From Alphaproteobacteria bacterium (GTDB taxonomy: Bacteria; Pseudomonadota; Alphaproteobacteria; Caulobacterales; Aquidulcibacteraceae), in contig WGNI01000010.1 of the NCBI GenBank assembly GCA_016124655.1, positions 62,001 through 126,000 on the forward strand: 64,000 nucleotides of DNA. The letters run 5' to 3'. The notes under the pieces are model-generated. The model had not been told where the DNA came from and did no database searches. It saw only the letters and a program-made list of their open reading frames with translations. Positions 1-9,527 of this stretch are shown one piece after another; the first letter of the stretch is position 1, and each line of letters opens with the position of its first letter. A program made the translations under genes and the position numbers.

Positions 1-2
1 GC

Positions 3-257
3 CTGCCGATCAGCGTGAAATTCGCACTGGACTTGGAGCACGCCGGCGAAGGGCGTTTCACGCCGGCCGCGCGGCTCTGCCAGGTTCTGCGCATGGGCGC
101 GCTCGGCGTCGTCGTCGTCTGCGTGTTCCAGCTCTTCTCTCTATTCGCATGGGGCTCATTCGGCACGCTGATTCTGCTGTGGCCGTTGATCTTTATCGTC
201 GCGGAGGCTCTCTATGAGACCGCGGACTTTTTCGCTGCGCGCGCCCGGACGCGCTGA
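3..257 (+). CDS. C-terminal part of a small membrane protein (partial)
   Basis: This frame is open from the left edge and stops at TGA 255-257, so it is probably the tail of a gene that begins outside the window. A GTG at 15 could also start an 80-residue protein, but no good ribosome site is visible. The visible part has two hydrophobic stretches, roughly residues 27-48 and 52-68 counted from the GTG. They are rich in Val, Leu and Phe, and a short Arg-rich tail follows. I do not recognise a family. The next gene starts 43 bases downstream on the same strand. Confidence 0.45.
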   Translation: MPISVKFALDLEHAGEGRFTPAARLCQVLRMGALGVVVVCVFQLFSLFAWGSFGTLILLWPLIFIVAEALYETADFFAARARTR

Positions 258-300
258 GCGCAATCAACGGTCTCCACTGCGCCGCGACAGGAGAATGAGC

Positions 301-1584
301 ATGCAATTGGCGATTCTGTGCGTTGCGCTTTTTATTGTCGCCTGCGCCTCCTCGCCGCCTGCGCCGCCGCCAACGCTCAACGCCATCGCAGAGGATTTCG
401 TCCGCCTGTCGCTTGAGATCGGGACGCACGAGGCAGGCTATGTCGACGCCTATTATGGTCCGGCGGAATGGAAAGCGCAGGCCGAAGCCGATCCGCGGGC
501 CACGGAAGAACTGAAGGCAGGCGCCGACGCGCTATCCCGCCAACTCGCTGCGCTGCCGGATGCGGGCTTGACCGCCGACAATGCGCGCCGTCGGCGCTTC
601 CTCGCCGCAAGCCTGGTCACTGCGCGGTTTCGCTTAGACATGATCGAGGGCGCGCGCATTCCCTTTGCTGATGAGGCCGAGCGGCTCTTCGCGCTGCGCC
701 CGAATCTTCAGCCTTTGGCGCATTATGATGAAGCGCTCGCGCGCATCGAGGCTCTGTTGCCCGGAGACGGCCCGCTGCAAGCCCGCGCCCAAGCGTTTCG
801 CGATCGCTACCGCGTGCCGCCTGATCGCGTTCGCCCTGTCATGGACGCCGCGATCGCCGAGTGCCGACGCCGAACGCTTGCGCACATGAATTTGCCGGAC
901 AACGAAACCTTCCGCATGGAATTGGTGCGCGATGAGCCCTGGGGCGCCTACAATTGGTATCAGGGCAACGCCGAAAGCCTCATCCAGATCAACACGGATT
1001 TGCCCACCTATATCTCGAGCGCCGTCACCTTGGGATGCCACGAGGGCTATCCGGGCCACCACGTGCAAGCGATGTTGGCTGAGCGCATGTATCGTGAGCG
1101 CGGCTGGGTAGAGTTTTCGATCCTCCCCCTGTACGCGCCGCAGGCGCCCTTGAACGAAGGCGGCGCCGAATTCGGCATTGAACTGGCCTTCCCAGGCGAT
1201 CAGCGCGCGGCGTTCGAACGCCAGACGCTCTATCCGCTCGCCGGTCTCGACCCGCAGACCGCGCCCGCTTTCGACGCCTATCGCGAAGCGACCGCAGACC
1301 TGCGCGGCGCAGGGCTCACGATCAACGCGATGTTTCTCGATGGCGAAATCACGCACGCCGAGGCCGTGGACCTGTTGCAGCGCTACCGCCTGGTCACGCG
1401 CGAAGAAGCGGAAAAGTCCCTGCAGTTCGCGCAGGCCTACCGCTCTTACGTGATCAATTACGTATCCGGCGAAGATGTCGTCCGCGCCTATGTCGAATCG
1501 CAATCAACCGAAGACGCGCGCTGGGCGGCCTATGTCGGGATCTTCTCCGCGCCAACGATCGCGGCTGATCTCACCGCGCACTGA
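301..1584 (+). CDS. DUF885 family lipoprotein, putative metallopeptidase
   Basis: The protein has 427 residues. It starts with a lipoprotein signal whose lipobox IVAC puts the lipidated Cys at residue 15. The rest is a DUF885-type domain, with the family signature HEGYPGHH at about 247-254 and a downstream NEGGAE near 284. That pattern resembles a zinc HExxH-like site, with a Glu as third ligand. DUF885 proteins are thought to be peptidases; the substrate here is unknown. I chose ATG 301 because an AGGAG at about 288-292 sits at proper distance. ATG 295 is too close to it, and a longer frame from 214 would bury the signal peptide. The likely location is the outer membrane or periplasm. Its stop codon abuts the stop of the convergent methyltransferase gene. 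Confidence 0.85.
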   Translation: MQLAILCVALFIVACASSPPAPPPTLNAIAEDFVRLSLEIGTHEAGYVDAYYGPAEWKAQAEADPRATEELKAGADALSRQLAALPDAGLTADNARRRRFLAASLVTARFRLDMIEGARIPFADEAERLFALRPNLQPLAHYDEALARIEALLPGDGPLQARAQAFRDRYRVPPDRVRPVMDAAIAECRRRTLAHMNLPDNETFRMELVRDEPWGAYNWYQGNAESLIQINTDLPTYISSAVTLGCHEGYPGHHVQAMLAERMYRERGWVEFSILPLYAPQAPLNEGGAEFGIELAFPGDQRAAFERQTLYPLAGLDPQTAPAFDAYREATADLRGAGLTINAMFLDGEITHAEAVDLLQRYRLVTREEAEKSLQFAQAYRSYVINYVSGEDVVRAYVESQSTEDARWAAYVGIFSAPTIAADLTAH

Positions 1585-2259
1585 TCACCGCTTCAGGCAC
1601 AACAACACCCCATCGCCGATGCCCGTGATCGCGCAATCCACGCGCGCGTCCGCCTTCGCTTTTTCTGCAACCCCGCGCAACGCAACGGTATCTGCATCAG
1701 TCTTTGCCGGATCCGCCACGGCGCCAGACCACAACACATTGTCAAACGCCATGACGCCGCCAGGGCGCAACAGCGTCAGGCACGCCTCGTAATAGGCGGC
1801 ATAGGATGTCTTGTCCGCGTCGATGAAGGCGAAGTCGTACGCGCCGGCCTCGCCCGCGGCGATGCGCGCTTCAAGCGTTTCGATCGCAGGGCGCACCTTC
1901 AGATCGATGACGTCCTCAACGCCCGCCTCGCGCCAATACGAGCGCGCTTTCGACGTCCATTCCTCGGATACGTCGCACGCCAGAAGTCGCGCATCGCCCC
2001 CGTGCTGCGCCCTCAAGGTCAACGCCATCGTCAGCGCCGAATAGCCGGTAAACACGCCGACTTCCACAACGCGACGCGCGTTCAGCATGCGCAGCAGGAA
2101 TTGCAGAAACGCACCCTGTTCCGCGCTGATCTGCATGCGCGCAACGCCGCCAAGCGTCTCCGTCTCCGCGCGACAACGCACTTGTGCGGGATGCTCCGCC
2201 CGATTGGCGCTTGCGAGATAGGCGACGACCTCTGGAGGGAGACCAAGCGATCGGGACAC
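1585..2259 (-). CDS. Class I SAM-dependent O-methyltransferase
   Basis: The protein has 224 residues and resembles the caffeoyl-CoA/catechol O-methyltransferase family (Methyltransf_3). The SAM-binding loop reads VVEVGVFTGYSAL. The DFAFIDADKTSY segment carries the metal-binding and catalytic acidic residues, and GGVMAFDNVLWSG follows. The frame is open back to a TTG at 2280. I prefer GTG 2259 because GGAGGAG lies five bases before it. The gene follows metK with about 23 bases between metK's stop and this start, so the SAM maker and a SAM user are probably co-transcribed. In related genomes trmB often holds this position. The methyl acceptor is unknown. Confidence 0.88.
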   Translation of the reverse strand: MSRSLGLPPEVVAYLASANRAEHPAQVRCRAETETLGGVARMQISAEQGAFLQFLLRMLNARRVVEVGVFTGYSALTMALTLRAQHGGDARLLACDVSEEWTSKARSYWREAGVEDVIDLKVRPAIETLEARIAAGEAGAYDFAFIDADKTSYAAYYEACLTLLRPGGVMAFDNVLWSGAVADPAKTDADTVALRGVAEKAKADARVDCAITGIGDGVLLCLKR

Positions 2260-2282
2260 GCGCGCTCCTCCAGTCTGCAAGC

Positions 2283-3461
2283 CTAGATGGCGCGGCGAAT
2301 GTCGTCCGCGATATCCGTCTTTTCCCAGGAGAAACCGCCTTCATTGTCCGGCGTGCGCCCGAAATGGCCATAGGCCGATGTGCGCGCATAGATCGGACGG
2401 TTCAGACCAAGATGCGTGCGGATGGCGCGCGGCGTGCACCCGCCGATCATCTCGGGCAACAATGATTCCAGCTTCGCGGGATCGACTTCGCCGGTGCCGT
2501 GCAGATCGACATAGAATGACAGCGGCTTCGCCACACCGATCGCGTACGAAATCTGGATCGTGCACTTCTTCGCCGCGCCGGAGGCGACCACGTTTTTCGC
2601 CAGATAGCGGCACGCATAAGCCGCCGAGCGGTCGACCTTCGTCGGGTCTTTGCCGGAGAACGCGCCGCCGCCGTGCGGCGCCGCCCCGCCATACGTATCG
2701 ACAATGATTTTCCGGCCCGTCAGGCCTGCATCGCCGTCCGGCCCGCCGATCACGAAATTGCCGGTGGGATTCACCAGCCATTCGGTGCGGTCGTCTACGA
2801 GGCCTTCGGGAAACAGCGCACGGACATGCGGTTCGACGAGGGACTGCACGTCGGCCGGCTTCAACCCATCGCGATGCTGATGCGAGATGAGGATTTTCAT
2901 CACGTGCTTGGGCACGCCGTTTTCGTAGAGCAGCGTCACCTGGCTCTTCGCGTCCGGCTCCAGCTCTTTCAGCGTGCCGTCGTGCCGCAACAGCGCCAGC
3001 CGATGCAGAATATTGTGCGAATACTGCAAGGGCGCCGGCATCAGCTCCGGCGTTTCATCCGTCGCATAGCCGAACATGATCCCCTGATCGCCCGCGCCTT
3101 CGTCTTTCTCGCCGGAGGCGTCAACGCCCATGGCGATGTCGTCGGATTGCGCATGCAAGTGGCATTCATAATGCGCGTTGGCCCAGTGGAAGCCTTTTTG
3201 CGCGTAGCCGATGTCGCGCACCGCATTGCGCACTTTGTCTTCCAGGCCCTCGATCAGACCGCGCATCAGGCTGTCTTGCGCGCGCACCTCGCCGGCCAGC
3301 ACAATTCGATTGGTCGTCACAAGCGTTTCGCACGCCACGCGCGCTTCCGGCTCTGCGCCAAGGAACGCGTCGACCACGGTATCGGATATCCGGTCCGCAA
3401 CCTTGTCGGGGTGGCCTTCCGAGACGCTTTCGCTGGTGAAGACGTACGATTTGCGGGCCAA
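2283..3461 (-). CDS. metK: S-adenosylmethionine synthetase
   Basis: MetK makes SAM from methionine and ATP in the cytoplasm. The protein has 392 residues, the usual family length, and all three signature regions are present: [11 protein letters not shown] near the N terminus, [12 protein letters not shown], and [19 protein letters not shown]. The start codon is TTG (3461-3459), preceded by AGGAG at 3474-3470 with an eight-base spacer. No in-frame ATG fits the conserved N terminus. A nested hairpin lies just upstream of the ribosome site. The gene sits between an XRE regulator and the methyltransferase gene, in the conserved lnt-XRE-metK order of alphaproteobacteria. Confidence 0.97.
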   Translation of the reverse strand: MARKSYVFTSESVSEGHPDKVADRISDTVVDAFLGAEPEARVACETLVTTNRIVLAGEVRAQDSLMRGLIEGLEDKVRNAVRDIGYAQKGFHWANAHYECHLHAQSDDIAMGVDASGEKDEGAGDQGIMFGYATDETPELMPAPLQYSHNILHRLALLRHDGTLKELEPDAKSQVTLLYENGVPKHVMKILISHQHRDGLKPADVQSLVEPHVRALFPEGLVDDRTEWLVNPTGNFVIGGPDGDAGLTGRKIIVDTYGGAAPHGGGAFSGKDPTKVDRSAAYACRYLAKNVVASGAAKKCTIQISYAIGVAKPLSFYVDLHGTGEVDPAKLESLLPEMIGGCTPRAIRTHLGLNRPIYARTSAYGHFGRTPDNEGGFSWEKTDIADDIRRAI

Positions 3462-3477
3462 AAGCGGCGCTCCTGTT

Positions 3478-3517
3478 CTGGCGTGATCCGGGGTCCTACC
3501 CCGCCGCTACGCCCCAG
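3478..3517 (-). promoter_or_regulatory. Structured metK leader (nested hairpin)
   Basis: Read on the minus strand, an outer stem pairs 3517-3509 with 3484-3478, with a two-base bulge. It encloses a 6-bp G/C hairpin with a 3-base loop at 3503-3489. The structure ends three bases before the AGGAG ribosome site of metK. It could modulate metK translation. It does not match the SAM-II or SAM/SAH riboswitch patterns I know, so I do not call it a riboswitch. Confidence 0.4.
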
Positions 3518-3533
3518 AGCAATCCGCGGGCCG

Positions 3534-3968
3534 CTATTCTTCTCCGCCCTCGGCTGCCTTGGCGCTGTCTTCGTCAGCGACCGCCCGCACCAGATCGACG
3601 ATCCGGCGGCGCATCCGCGCATTCTTGACGTGGGAGAACAGCGTGACCAGCTGCAGCCCTTCCGGCGTGGAGATCGTATCGTAAATGAAGCGGTCTGACT
3701 CCGATTCCGCCACGCCCGCTGCGGCCGAGCGGCGCGAGGCCACGCCCTCGTAAAAATGGCTGATCGGCACGGCAAGAGAATCCGCGATGAAAAACAGGCG
3801 GCTGGCGGCGATCCGATTGACCCCCTTCTCGTATTTCTGGACCTGCTGGAACGTGACGCCCAAAAGCTCCGCGAGGCGCTCCTGGCTCATGCCCAGCTCA
3901 AGCCGGCGCATCCGCACCCTTTGGCCTATTCTGCGGTCGACCTCCGTGGCCGTTCGTTCGTCATTCAT
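3534..3968 (-). CDS. XRE-family transcriptional regulator upstream of metK
   Basis: The protein has 144 residues and an N-terminal Cro/C1 helix-turn-helix at about residues 10-65 (RMRRLELGMSQERLAELLGV, then FQQVQKYEKGVNRI). An alpha-helical tail of about 75 residues ends in acidic residues. ATG 3968 is preferred: an AAGGA lies about ten bases upstream, whereas an in-frame GTG nine bases earlier is too near it. The start overlaps the lnt stop by 8 bases, so both are one transcription unit. This lnt-XRE-metK order is conserved in alphaproteobacteria. Its targets cannot be told from the sequence; metK is the obvious candidate. Confidence 0.88.
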   Translation of the reverse strand: MNDERTATEVDRRIGQRVRMRRLELGMSQERLAELLGVTFQQVQKYEKGVNRIAASRLFFIADSLAVPISHFYEGVASRRSAAAGVAESESDRFIYDTISTPEGLQLVTLFSHVKNARMRRRIVDLVRAVADEDSAKAAEGGEE

Positions 3969-5601
3969 GCCCCGCACGTCCTTTTATTGATATTCTTGGC
4001 CCCAAGAGCAGAGCTGTTACGGCGCCGCCGAGGGCCATCAATACAAAATACCCCCATTTCGCGAAGGGTGTTTCCGCTAGGGCAGGCGGCAACAGCGCTT
4101 CCGCTGCGCCTCCGCTGGGCGGGCTGCGCCGCACCGATCGCCCATAGGCATCGACAATAGACGACCATCCGCCGGATGCGGCGCGCGCCATGGGCAGCCC
4201 TTCTTCGATCGTCCGGTATCGCGCCTGGTTGTCGTGCTGCGCCGGGCCGACCCCGCCGCCAAACCAGGCGTCGTTGGACAAAGCAATGATCCAGCCAGGT
4301 CGTTCCGCGCCGCGCGGAACGAAGTTCGGAAAAATCGCCTCGTAGCATATCAGCACCGCGGCCGGCGGCGCATCTGGTATAATGATGCGCGTTGGCGGCC
4401 CTCCAGGGGTGAAGCCCGCCCCGATCCTTTGCAGCGGCGCAAGGTTGAGGTCGCTGAAAAGCGTCCAAAGTGGTATAAACTCCCCAAACGGTACAAGACG
4501 ACTCTTATCGTATACCTGCCCTACGCGGGCTTGACCTGCAACGCCGTCAATAACGGCCGCCGAATTGAAATACGTGACGCCGGTATCGCTCACGGCCCTG
4601 CGCGTGAGCCCGACCACGAGCGCGCGCTGGTCCAGCGCCGCGCCGAGCTCTTGCAGGAAATACGGGTTCTCCAGCACGAAAAAGTTGATGGTGGGGATCG
4701 CCCCTTCGGGCCAGATCAGCACCTGCGCCTGGCTGTCTTCGGCGCCCCCGCTGACCGCGAGATAGCGGTCCAGCATCAGCCACTCCTGATCGCGCGCCTG
4801 CGCCCACTTGTCGCGCTGGCTGACCCCGGGATCTGCGACCCGAACGATCGGCGTCTCGCCGATTTCCGGCAGGCTCGGCGCCCGCAGGCGCTCCCGGCCT
4901 GCGCCCCACGACAGTCCGAAGACAAGCGCTGCAAACGCAATAGGGGCGAAGCGCAGCGGCAGATTCAGTCCCCGATCCGCGATCACGGCAGGCGCAGCGG
5001 CGCCCAGCAGGGTGAAGAGCGTGAGCCCATCGATGCCGAACAGCGACGCGCTCTGGGAGATGGCGCCGCCCGCTGGCCAGATGTAGCCGGGCTGGTTCCA
5101 GGGCAGGCCGCCGAACAGTCGCTCCCGCGCCAATTCGGCGATCCAGAAGGTCAGCGCGAACGCGGCCAGTCGCCGTGGCCCTTCGCGCCAAAGCGCAATG
5201 GCCGCAGCGCCCGCCGCACCCCAGAACAACGCAAGACCGCCGGCCAGCGTGAACAGCCCGACAATCCCGAGGCCCAAGCCGAACGTCTCGGCGTCAACTT
5301 CAAACGCCGCGGGCAGCCACCGCATCCCAACGAGAAAGTAGCCGAACCCAAACCACCATGCCGCCGCGAACCCGGCGCGCAGCCGCCGCGGCTTTCCCGA
5401 CGCGACATCCAAAAGCCAAATGAGGATCACCGCTCCAGCGACGAACGCGGGAATGAAGTGATAGGGCGCAAGCCCCACCGTCGCCAACGCGCCCGCGGCG
5501 AACGCAAGGGCGCATCGCCGCCACGCGGGCTGACGCGCGAGGATGGCGTGAATGCCTTGCGATGCCTCGACAAGTACTGTGTCGGCCAATGCGAACCCCA
5601 A
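3961..5601 (-). CDS. lnt: Apolipoprotein N-acyltransferase
   Basis: Lnt adds the third acyl chain to the N-terminal Cys of lipoproteins at the inner membrane. The protein has about 546 residues. The first roughly 225 hold several membrane spans. A nitrilase-like periplasmic domain follows, then a last span near residue 520. The expected Glu-Lys-Cys triad is visible: Glu in LIWPEGAIP (about 298), Lys in VYDKSRLVPFGEF (about 366) and Cys in LICYEAIFP (about 419). No ATG fits the N terminus. TTG 5601 is the longest choice, and a TTG four codons later has a GGGG upstream, so the exact start is uncertain. Confidence 0.95.
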   Translation of the reverse strand: MGFALADTVLVEASQGIHAILARQPAWRRCALAFAAGALATVGLAPYHFIPAFVAGAVILIWLLDVASGKPRRLRAGFAAAWWFGFGYFLVGMRWLPAAFEVDAETFGLGLGIVGLFTLAGGLALFWGAAGAAAIALWREGPRRLAAFALTFWIAELARERLFGGLPWNQPGYIWPAGGAISQSASLFGIDGLTLFTLLGAAAPAVIADRGLNLPLRFAPIAFAALVFGLSWGAGRERLRAPSLPEIGETPIVRVADPGVSQRDKWAQARDQEWLMLDRYLAVSGGAEDSQAQVLIWPEGAIPTINFFVLENPYFLQELGAALDQRALVVGLTRRAVSDTGVTYFNSAAVIDGVAGQARVGQVYDKSRLVPFGEFIPLWTLFSDLNLAPLQRIGAGFTPGGPPTRIIIPDAPPAAVLICYEAIFPNFVPRGAERPGWIIALSNDAWFGGGVGPAQHDNQARYRTIEEGLPMARAASGGWSSIVDAYGRSVRRSPPSGGAAEALLPPALAETPFAKWGYFVLMALGGAVTALLLGPRISIKGRAGHE

Positions 5602-5648
5602 ATCGTGTGCGGCGGATCGGTTGTGGAAGCGCCGCCGCGCCTATGCCG

Positions 5649-6578
5649 TCAAGCGGCCTCGCCGTTGGCGCCTGAGGATGTGCTCGCCGATTGCGGCGCC
5701 GGTTTGATGCGCAGGCGCTTGACCCGGCGCGGATCGGCGTCGACGATTTCCACGTCGAATCCCGAAGGATGGCGCAAGATTTCGCCGCGCTGCGGCACAC
5801 GTCCCGCCAGCGCCATGGCCATGCCCGCCGCAGTGTCGAACTCGTCTTCATGGTCGGGCAGGTCGAGGTCTGCCTCATTCAGAGCCGCCGCGACTTTCGC
5901 GATGTCCGCACGCCCGTCGACATCCACCGCGCCGCCCGGACGCGCATGCACATATTCCGAATCCACGTCGTGTTCGTCGTCGATGTCGCCGACAATCTGC
6001 TCAACCAGGTCTTCCATGGAGACCAGGCCGTGGGTGCCGCCATACTCATCGATGACGAGCGCCAGATGGATGCGGCTGCTTTGCATCGTCAGAAACAAAG
6101 CCGAGAGCCGCATCGATTGCGGCACGCACAAAATGTCCCGCTTGATGCGCATCAACAGGCGATCGCCGGGCTTGGCGCGGGTTGCGCCCTCTTCGTCCGG
6201 CGCCAACAGCGCCATCACGTCGCGCACATGCGCAAATCCGCACGGATCGTCCAGCGTCTCGCGAAAGATCGGCAGCCGCGAATGTTGGCTTTCGCTGAAA
6301 ATCCGCGCCGCCTCCGCCAATGTGGCGTTGGCCTCGAGCGCGACGATTTCCGCGCGCGGGCGCATCACGTCCTCCACGCGCAACGTGTCAAACCGCGCCG
6401 CCTTCAGGATCATATCCTTCTGCGCGACGCCGATCGAATCTCCACGCTCTTCGCTGGCGCGCAGCGCATCCTCCACGGCCTGCGCGGCGCCGGAGCCGCG
6501 AATGCGCCGCGCAAGACGGCGCCAGAATGCAGGCCTGCGTTCCTGTGGAGGTTCAGCGCTCTCAGAAGAATCGGTCAT
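5649..6578 (-). CDS. corC: CorC/TlyC (HlyC/CorC) family CBS-domain protein
   Basis: The protein has 309 residues. A basic N-terminal region carries the family motif VEDVMRPRAEIVAL at about residues 68-82. Two CBS domains cover roughly 70-195, and a C-terminal CorC_HlyC domain lies at about 205-285. There is no DUF21 membrane domain, so this is the soluble CorC form. Family members are linked to magnesium and cobalt efflux, and in this conserved cluster the gene sits between ybeY and lnt. The start ATG at 6578 is 14 bases after the ybeY stop, which suggests one operon. The ion specificity is inferred from the family. Confidence 0.9.
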   Translation of the reverse strand: MTDSSESAEPPQERRPAFWRRLARRIRGSGAAQAVEDALRASEERGDSIGVAQKDMILKAARFDTLRVEDVMRPRAEIVALEANATLAEAARIFSESQHSRLPIFRETLDDPCGFAHVRDVMALLAPDEEGATRAKPGDRLLMRIKRDILCVPQSMRLSALFLTMQSSRIHLALVIDEYGGTHGLVSMEDLVEQIVGDIDDEHDVDSEYVHARPGGAVDVDGRADIAKVAAALNEADLDLPDHEDEFDTAAGMAMALAGRVPQRGEILRHPSGFDVEIVDADPRRVKRLRIKPAPQSASTSSGANGEAA

Positions 6579-6592
6579 GTCGCAGTCGGCCT

Positions 6593-7045
6593 TCAGGCCT
6601 GCTCCAGATACGGGTCCGCCACGCCCAGGCGCGCCAGGATGAGGCGCTCCTGCCGCTCCATGCGATCGGCGTCCGCCGGCAAATCATGCTCATAACCCAA
6701 AAGATGGAGGAAACCATGCACCATCAGGTGCGCGGCGTGCGCGGAGAAGGGTTTGGATTGCGCGGTCGCCTCCGCCTCAACCGTTTCAAACGCCAGCGCC
6801 AGGTCCCCAAGAAACCCCTGCCTCGCCATCACGGAGGGAAACGACAACACGTTTGTCGGGCGGTCTTTCCCGCGCCAGTCCCGATTCAGCGCACGCAAAG
6901 CCGCGTCGTCGGCGAGCAGCACCGACACCTCGCCCTCAGTCCCCTCAATATCGGCTGCCGCCGTAAGCACGCGCAGAGCGAACGCCTCCGCGTCGCCCAG
7001 CGCAGACCAGCGCGGCTCCGCCATCGTCAGATCAAGGCGCAGCAT
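6593..7045 (-). CDS. ybeY: Endoribonuclease YbeY, 16S rRNA maturation
   Basis: YbeY is a metal-dependent RNase needed for 16S rRNA 3' maturation and 70S quality control. The protein has 150 residues from ATG 7045. The zinc motif H-x3-H-x5-H is intact in HLMVHGFLHLLGYEHD near residue 120. The NVLSFP motif is present near residue 67. Upstream in-frame ATGs exist (for example 7081) but would enlarge the overlap with phoH. From 7045 the overlap is 14 bases. The pairing with phoH and corC is the usual one in proteobacteria. Confidence 0.93.
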   Translation of the reverse strand: MLRLDLTMAEPRWSALGDAEAFALRVLTAAADIEGTEGEVSVLLADDAALRALNRDWRGKDRPTNVLSFPSVMARQGFLGDLALAFETVEAEATAQSKPFSAHAAHLMVHGFLHLLGYEHDLPADADRMERQERLILARLGVADPYLEQA

Positions 7046-8075
7046 CGTCTTTTCGCTTGCCGTCGTCGCGCTGTGCGTCATCTTGGTCGTAGGCTTGAAT
7101 GATTTGCGCCACCAGGCGATGGCGCACCACATCTTGCGCCGCGAAGCGAATAATTTCTACGCTCGGCAAGTTCTGCAATATCCGCAAAGCGTGCGCGAGA
7201 CCCGATTGCTTCGGCCGATCCAGATCGGATTGGCTAGGATCGCCGGTCACCACCATGCGCGAGCCTTCTCCAAGCCGCGTCAGCACCATGCGCATTTGCT
7301 GGATCGTCGCGTTCTGCGCTTCATCCACAATGACGAATGCATTGGTCAGCGTGCGACCGCGCATGAACGCCAGCGGCGCAACTTCAATCTGTCGGCGCGC
7401 GCGGCGATTGGCCAGATCGGCTTCTCCCATCTGGAATCGAAACGCATCCCAGATCGGCTGCAGATAGGGATCGACCTTCTCCGCGAGGTCTCCGGGCAAA
7501 TAGCCCAAACGCTCGCCCGCCTCCACGGCCGGCCGCGTGACGATAATGCGATCGACCCGCTCCGATTTCAGCGCTTCCACCGCTGCCGCGACCGCCAGAA
7601 ACGTTTTCCCCGTGCCCGCAGGTCCAACACCGAACACGAGATCGAGCGCCTCATCGCGCATCGCTTCCACATAATGCAGCTGCCGCGGCGTGCGGATCGT
7701 CAATCCGCCGAGCTGCGGCAAATGCAAGGGCGTGCGTTGTTCGCCCTCTTCCGAGAAAGCAATCGCCGCTTGCACATCGCCTTCGCGCACCTTGCCTTTG
7801 CGCTCCGCAAGTTCGACCAGCGACTCAACAATGCGCGTTGCGCGGGCAAGATCGGTGTCCGCCTCGGCGCGCGCGCGCAGACTGACATTTCCGCCCTCGC
7901 CATCGACAAGCACCGTGTAGCTCGGCGTTCCGCGCGCGCCGCCAGCCTGACGAAACGCTTCCTGGACTTGCGCCAAATGCCGATGCAACGGCCCCATCAC
8001 CGCCTGCGCCCGCGCCACATCGGCGATGTCGACGCGATGCGTGAGCGGATAGGAATCTCCAGAAGAACGGGTCAA
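7032..8075 (-). CDS. phoH: PhoH family ATPase
   Basis: PhoH-like ATPases are P-loop proteins linked to RNA metabolism and found next to ybeY. Walker A is GPAGTGKT near residue 145. Walker B is [10 protein letters not shown], and the third motif is [11 protein letters not shown]. The N-terminal RNA-binding-like region is typical of the long PhoH form. I choose TTG 8075-8073: it overlaps the miaB stop as TTGA and has GGGGAG seven bases upstream, giving 347 residues. An in-frame ATG at 8102 has no ribosome site and would overlap miaB by 31 bases. Confidence 0.93.
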   Translation of the reverse strand: MTRSSGDSYPLTHRVDIADVARAQAVMGPLHRHLAQVQEAFRQAGGARGTPSYTVLVDGEGGNVSLRARAEADTDLARATRIVESLVELAERKGKVREGDVQAAIAFSEEGEQRTPLHLPQLGGLTIRTPRQLHYVEAMRDEALDLVFGVGPAGTGKTFLAVAAAVEALKSERVDRIIVTRPAVEAGERLGYLPGDLAEKVDPYLQPIWDAFRFQMGEADLANRRARRQIEVAPLAFMRGRTLTNAFVIVDEAQNATIQQMRMVLTRLGEGSRMVVTGDPSQSDLDRPKQSGLAHALRILQNLPSVEIIRFAAQDVVRHRLVAQIIQAYDQDDAQRDDGKRKDDAAP

Positions 8076-9445
8076 GCCGCCGCTCCCCGCACAGGCGTCC
8101 ATTCGCCCGCAAGACTGTTTTGCGTGCTGGCCGCGATGCGCACGGCGACGACCGCGCCGATCAGCGACTCGGGCCCCTCGAAATGCACGGCCTGCAGATA
8201 GGGCGACCGCCCATGGACTTGGCCCGGCTTGCGTCCGCGCTGGGCCACAAGAACCGGCAGCGTCTGGCCCACTTGCGCGGCATTGAATGCGCGCTGCTGG
8301 CCAATCAACGCGTCTTGCAGCATGCGCAAACGCTCATTCATCTGCGCCGCGCTCACCTGCGCGCCAAGGCTCGCCGCTGGCGTCCCCGGACGTCTGGAGT
8401 ATTTGAAGGAATAGGCCTGCGCAAAACCCACCGCGCGCACGAGCGCGAGCGTCTCTTCGAAGTCCGCATCCCGCTCGCCGGGAAAGCCCACGATGAAGTC
8501 GCTCGAGAGCGCAAGGTCCGGTCGCGCAGCGCGCAGCTTCTGCACCACATCGATGTAATGCGCCGCCGTGTGCTTGCGGTTCATCGCTTTCAGCACCCGA
8601 TCGGAGCCCGATTGCACCGGCAGATGCAGAAACGGCATCAGCTTCGGCTCCGCGCCATGCAATGCGATGAGCTCGTCATCCATCTCCAGCGGATGCGAGG
8701 TCGTGTAACGAATGCGCGCGATCCCCTCGATGCGCGCCACACGGTCGATCAGCTCCGCGAGCCGCGCCGATCGTCCATTCGCCGCGCCGTGATACGCGTT
8801 GACGTTCTGACCGATGAGCGTGATCTCGCGCACGCCTTGCCCGGCCAAGGCGCGCGCTTCGGCGAGTACTTCTTCCACCGGGCGCGAATATTCCGCGCCG
8901 CGCGTATAGGGCACGACGCAGAACGTGCAGAACTTGTCGCAGCCCTCCTGCACCGACACGAACGCGCACACGCCGTCGGCGACGCGCGCGGGCAGCGCAT
9001 CGAATTTTTCTTCAGCGGTGAATTCCGCAACCAAAGTCTCGCCGCGCTCTCGCGCCGTCCGCGCGATCAGTTCCGGCAAACGGTGATAGGATTGCGGCCC
9101 AACGGCGAAATCGACTTCAGTCGCGCGCGCCATGATCTCTTCGCCCTGCGCCTGCGCCACGCATCCTGCGACGACGATGGTCATGTCGCGGCCGGCAGCC
9201 TGGCGCTGCTGCTTGTGCGCGCGCAACCGCCCGACCTCGGAATACACCTTCTCGGTCGCCTTCTCGCGGATGTGGCACGTGTTGAGGATCACGAGGTCGG
9301 CGTCCGAGGGCGATTGCACTGGCGCATATCCCAACGGCGCGAGCAGATCGCGCATGCGCTCGGAATCGTACACGTTCATCTGGCAGCCATAAGTCTCGAT
9401 ATAGAGCCCCTTCGCTGCGCTTGCTTCTTTTCCGGATTGGGTCAT
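8072..9445 (-). CDS. miaB: tRNA-2-methylthio-N6-dimethylallyladenosine synthase
   Basis: MiaB adds the 2-methylthio group to i6A37 of tRNAs that read UNN codons, using two 4Fe-4S clusters and SAM. The protein has 457 residues. The N-terminal UPF0004 domain has its three cluster Cys residues in YGCQMN, NTCHIRE and AGCVAQ. The radical SAM motif is CDKFCTFC near residue 163, and a TRAM domain closes the protein. Its reaction gives 5'-deoxyadenosine as by-product, which matters for the salvage genes at 35.7-44.1 kb. Its stop overlaps the phoH start. About 80 bases separate it from fur. Confidence 0.97.
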   Translation of the reverse strand: MTQSGKEASAAKGLYIETYGCQMNVYDSERMRDLLAPLGYAPVQSPSDADLVILNTCHIREKATEKVYSEVGRLRAHKQQRQAAGRDMTIVVAGCVAQAQGEEIMARATEVDFAVGPQSYHRLPELIARTARERGETLVAEFTAEEKFDALPARVADGVCAFVSVQEGCDKFCTFCVVPYTRGAEYSRPVEEVLAEARALAGQGVREITLIGQNVNAYHGAANGRSARLAELIDRVARIEGIARIRYTTSHPLEMDDELIALHGAEPKLMPFLHLPVQSGSDRVLKAMNRKHTAAHYIDVVQKLRAARPDLALSSDFIVGFPGERDADFEETLALVRAVGFAQAYSFKYSRRPGTPAASLGAQVSAAQMNERLRMLQDALIGQQRAFNAAQVGQTLPVLVAQRGRKPGQVHGRSPYLQAVHFEGPESLIGAVVAVRIAASTQNSLAGEWTPVRGAAA

Positions 9446-9527
9446 TCAGCCTTTCGCCCGCGCGGGCGCGTCAACGCCATGGGCGCACTCCATACCAGAA
9501 ATGCCGCTTTCGGGGTAGGCTTTCGCC

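Noticed and set aside
3462..3533. SAM riboswitch before metK
   Set aside because: A hairpin is present, but the conserved cores of SAM-II and SAM/SAH motifs are not; I list it only as a structured leader.
4234..6642. Long plus-strand frame across lnt and corC
   Set aside because: The lnt catalytic triad and CBS domains on the minus strand are decisive; the plus frame has no recognisable domain.
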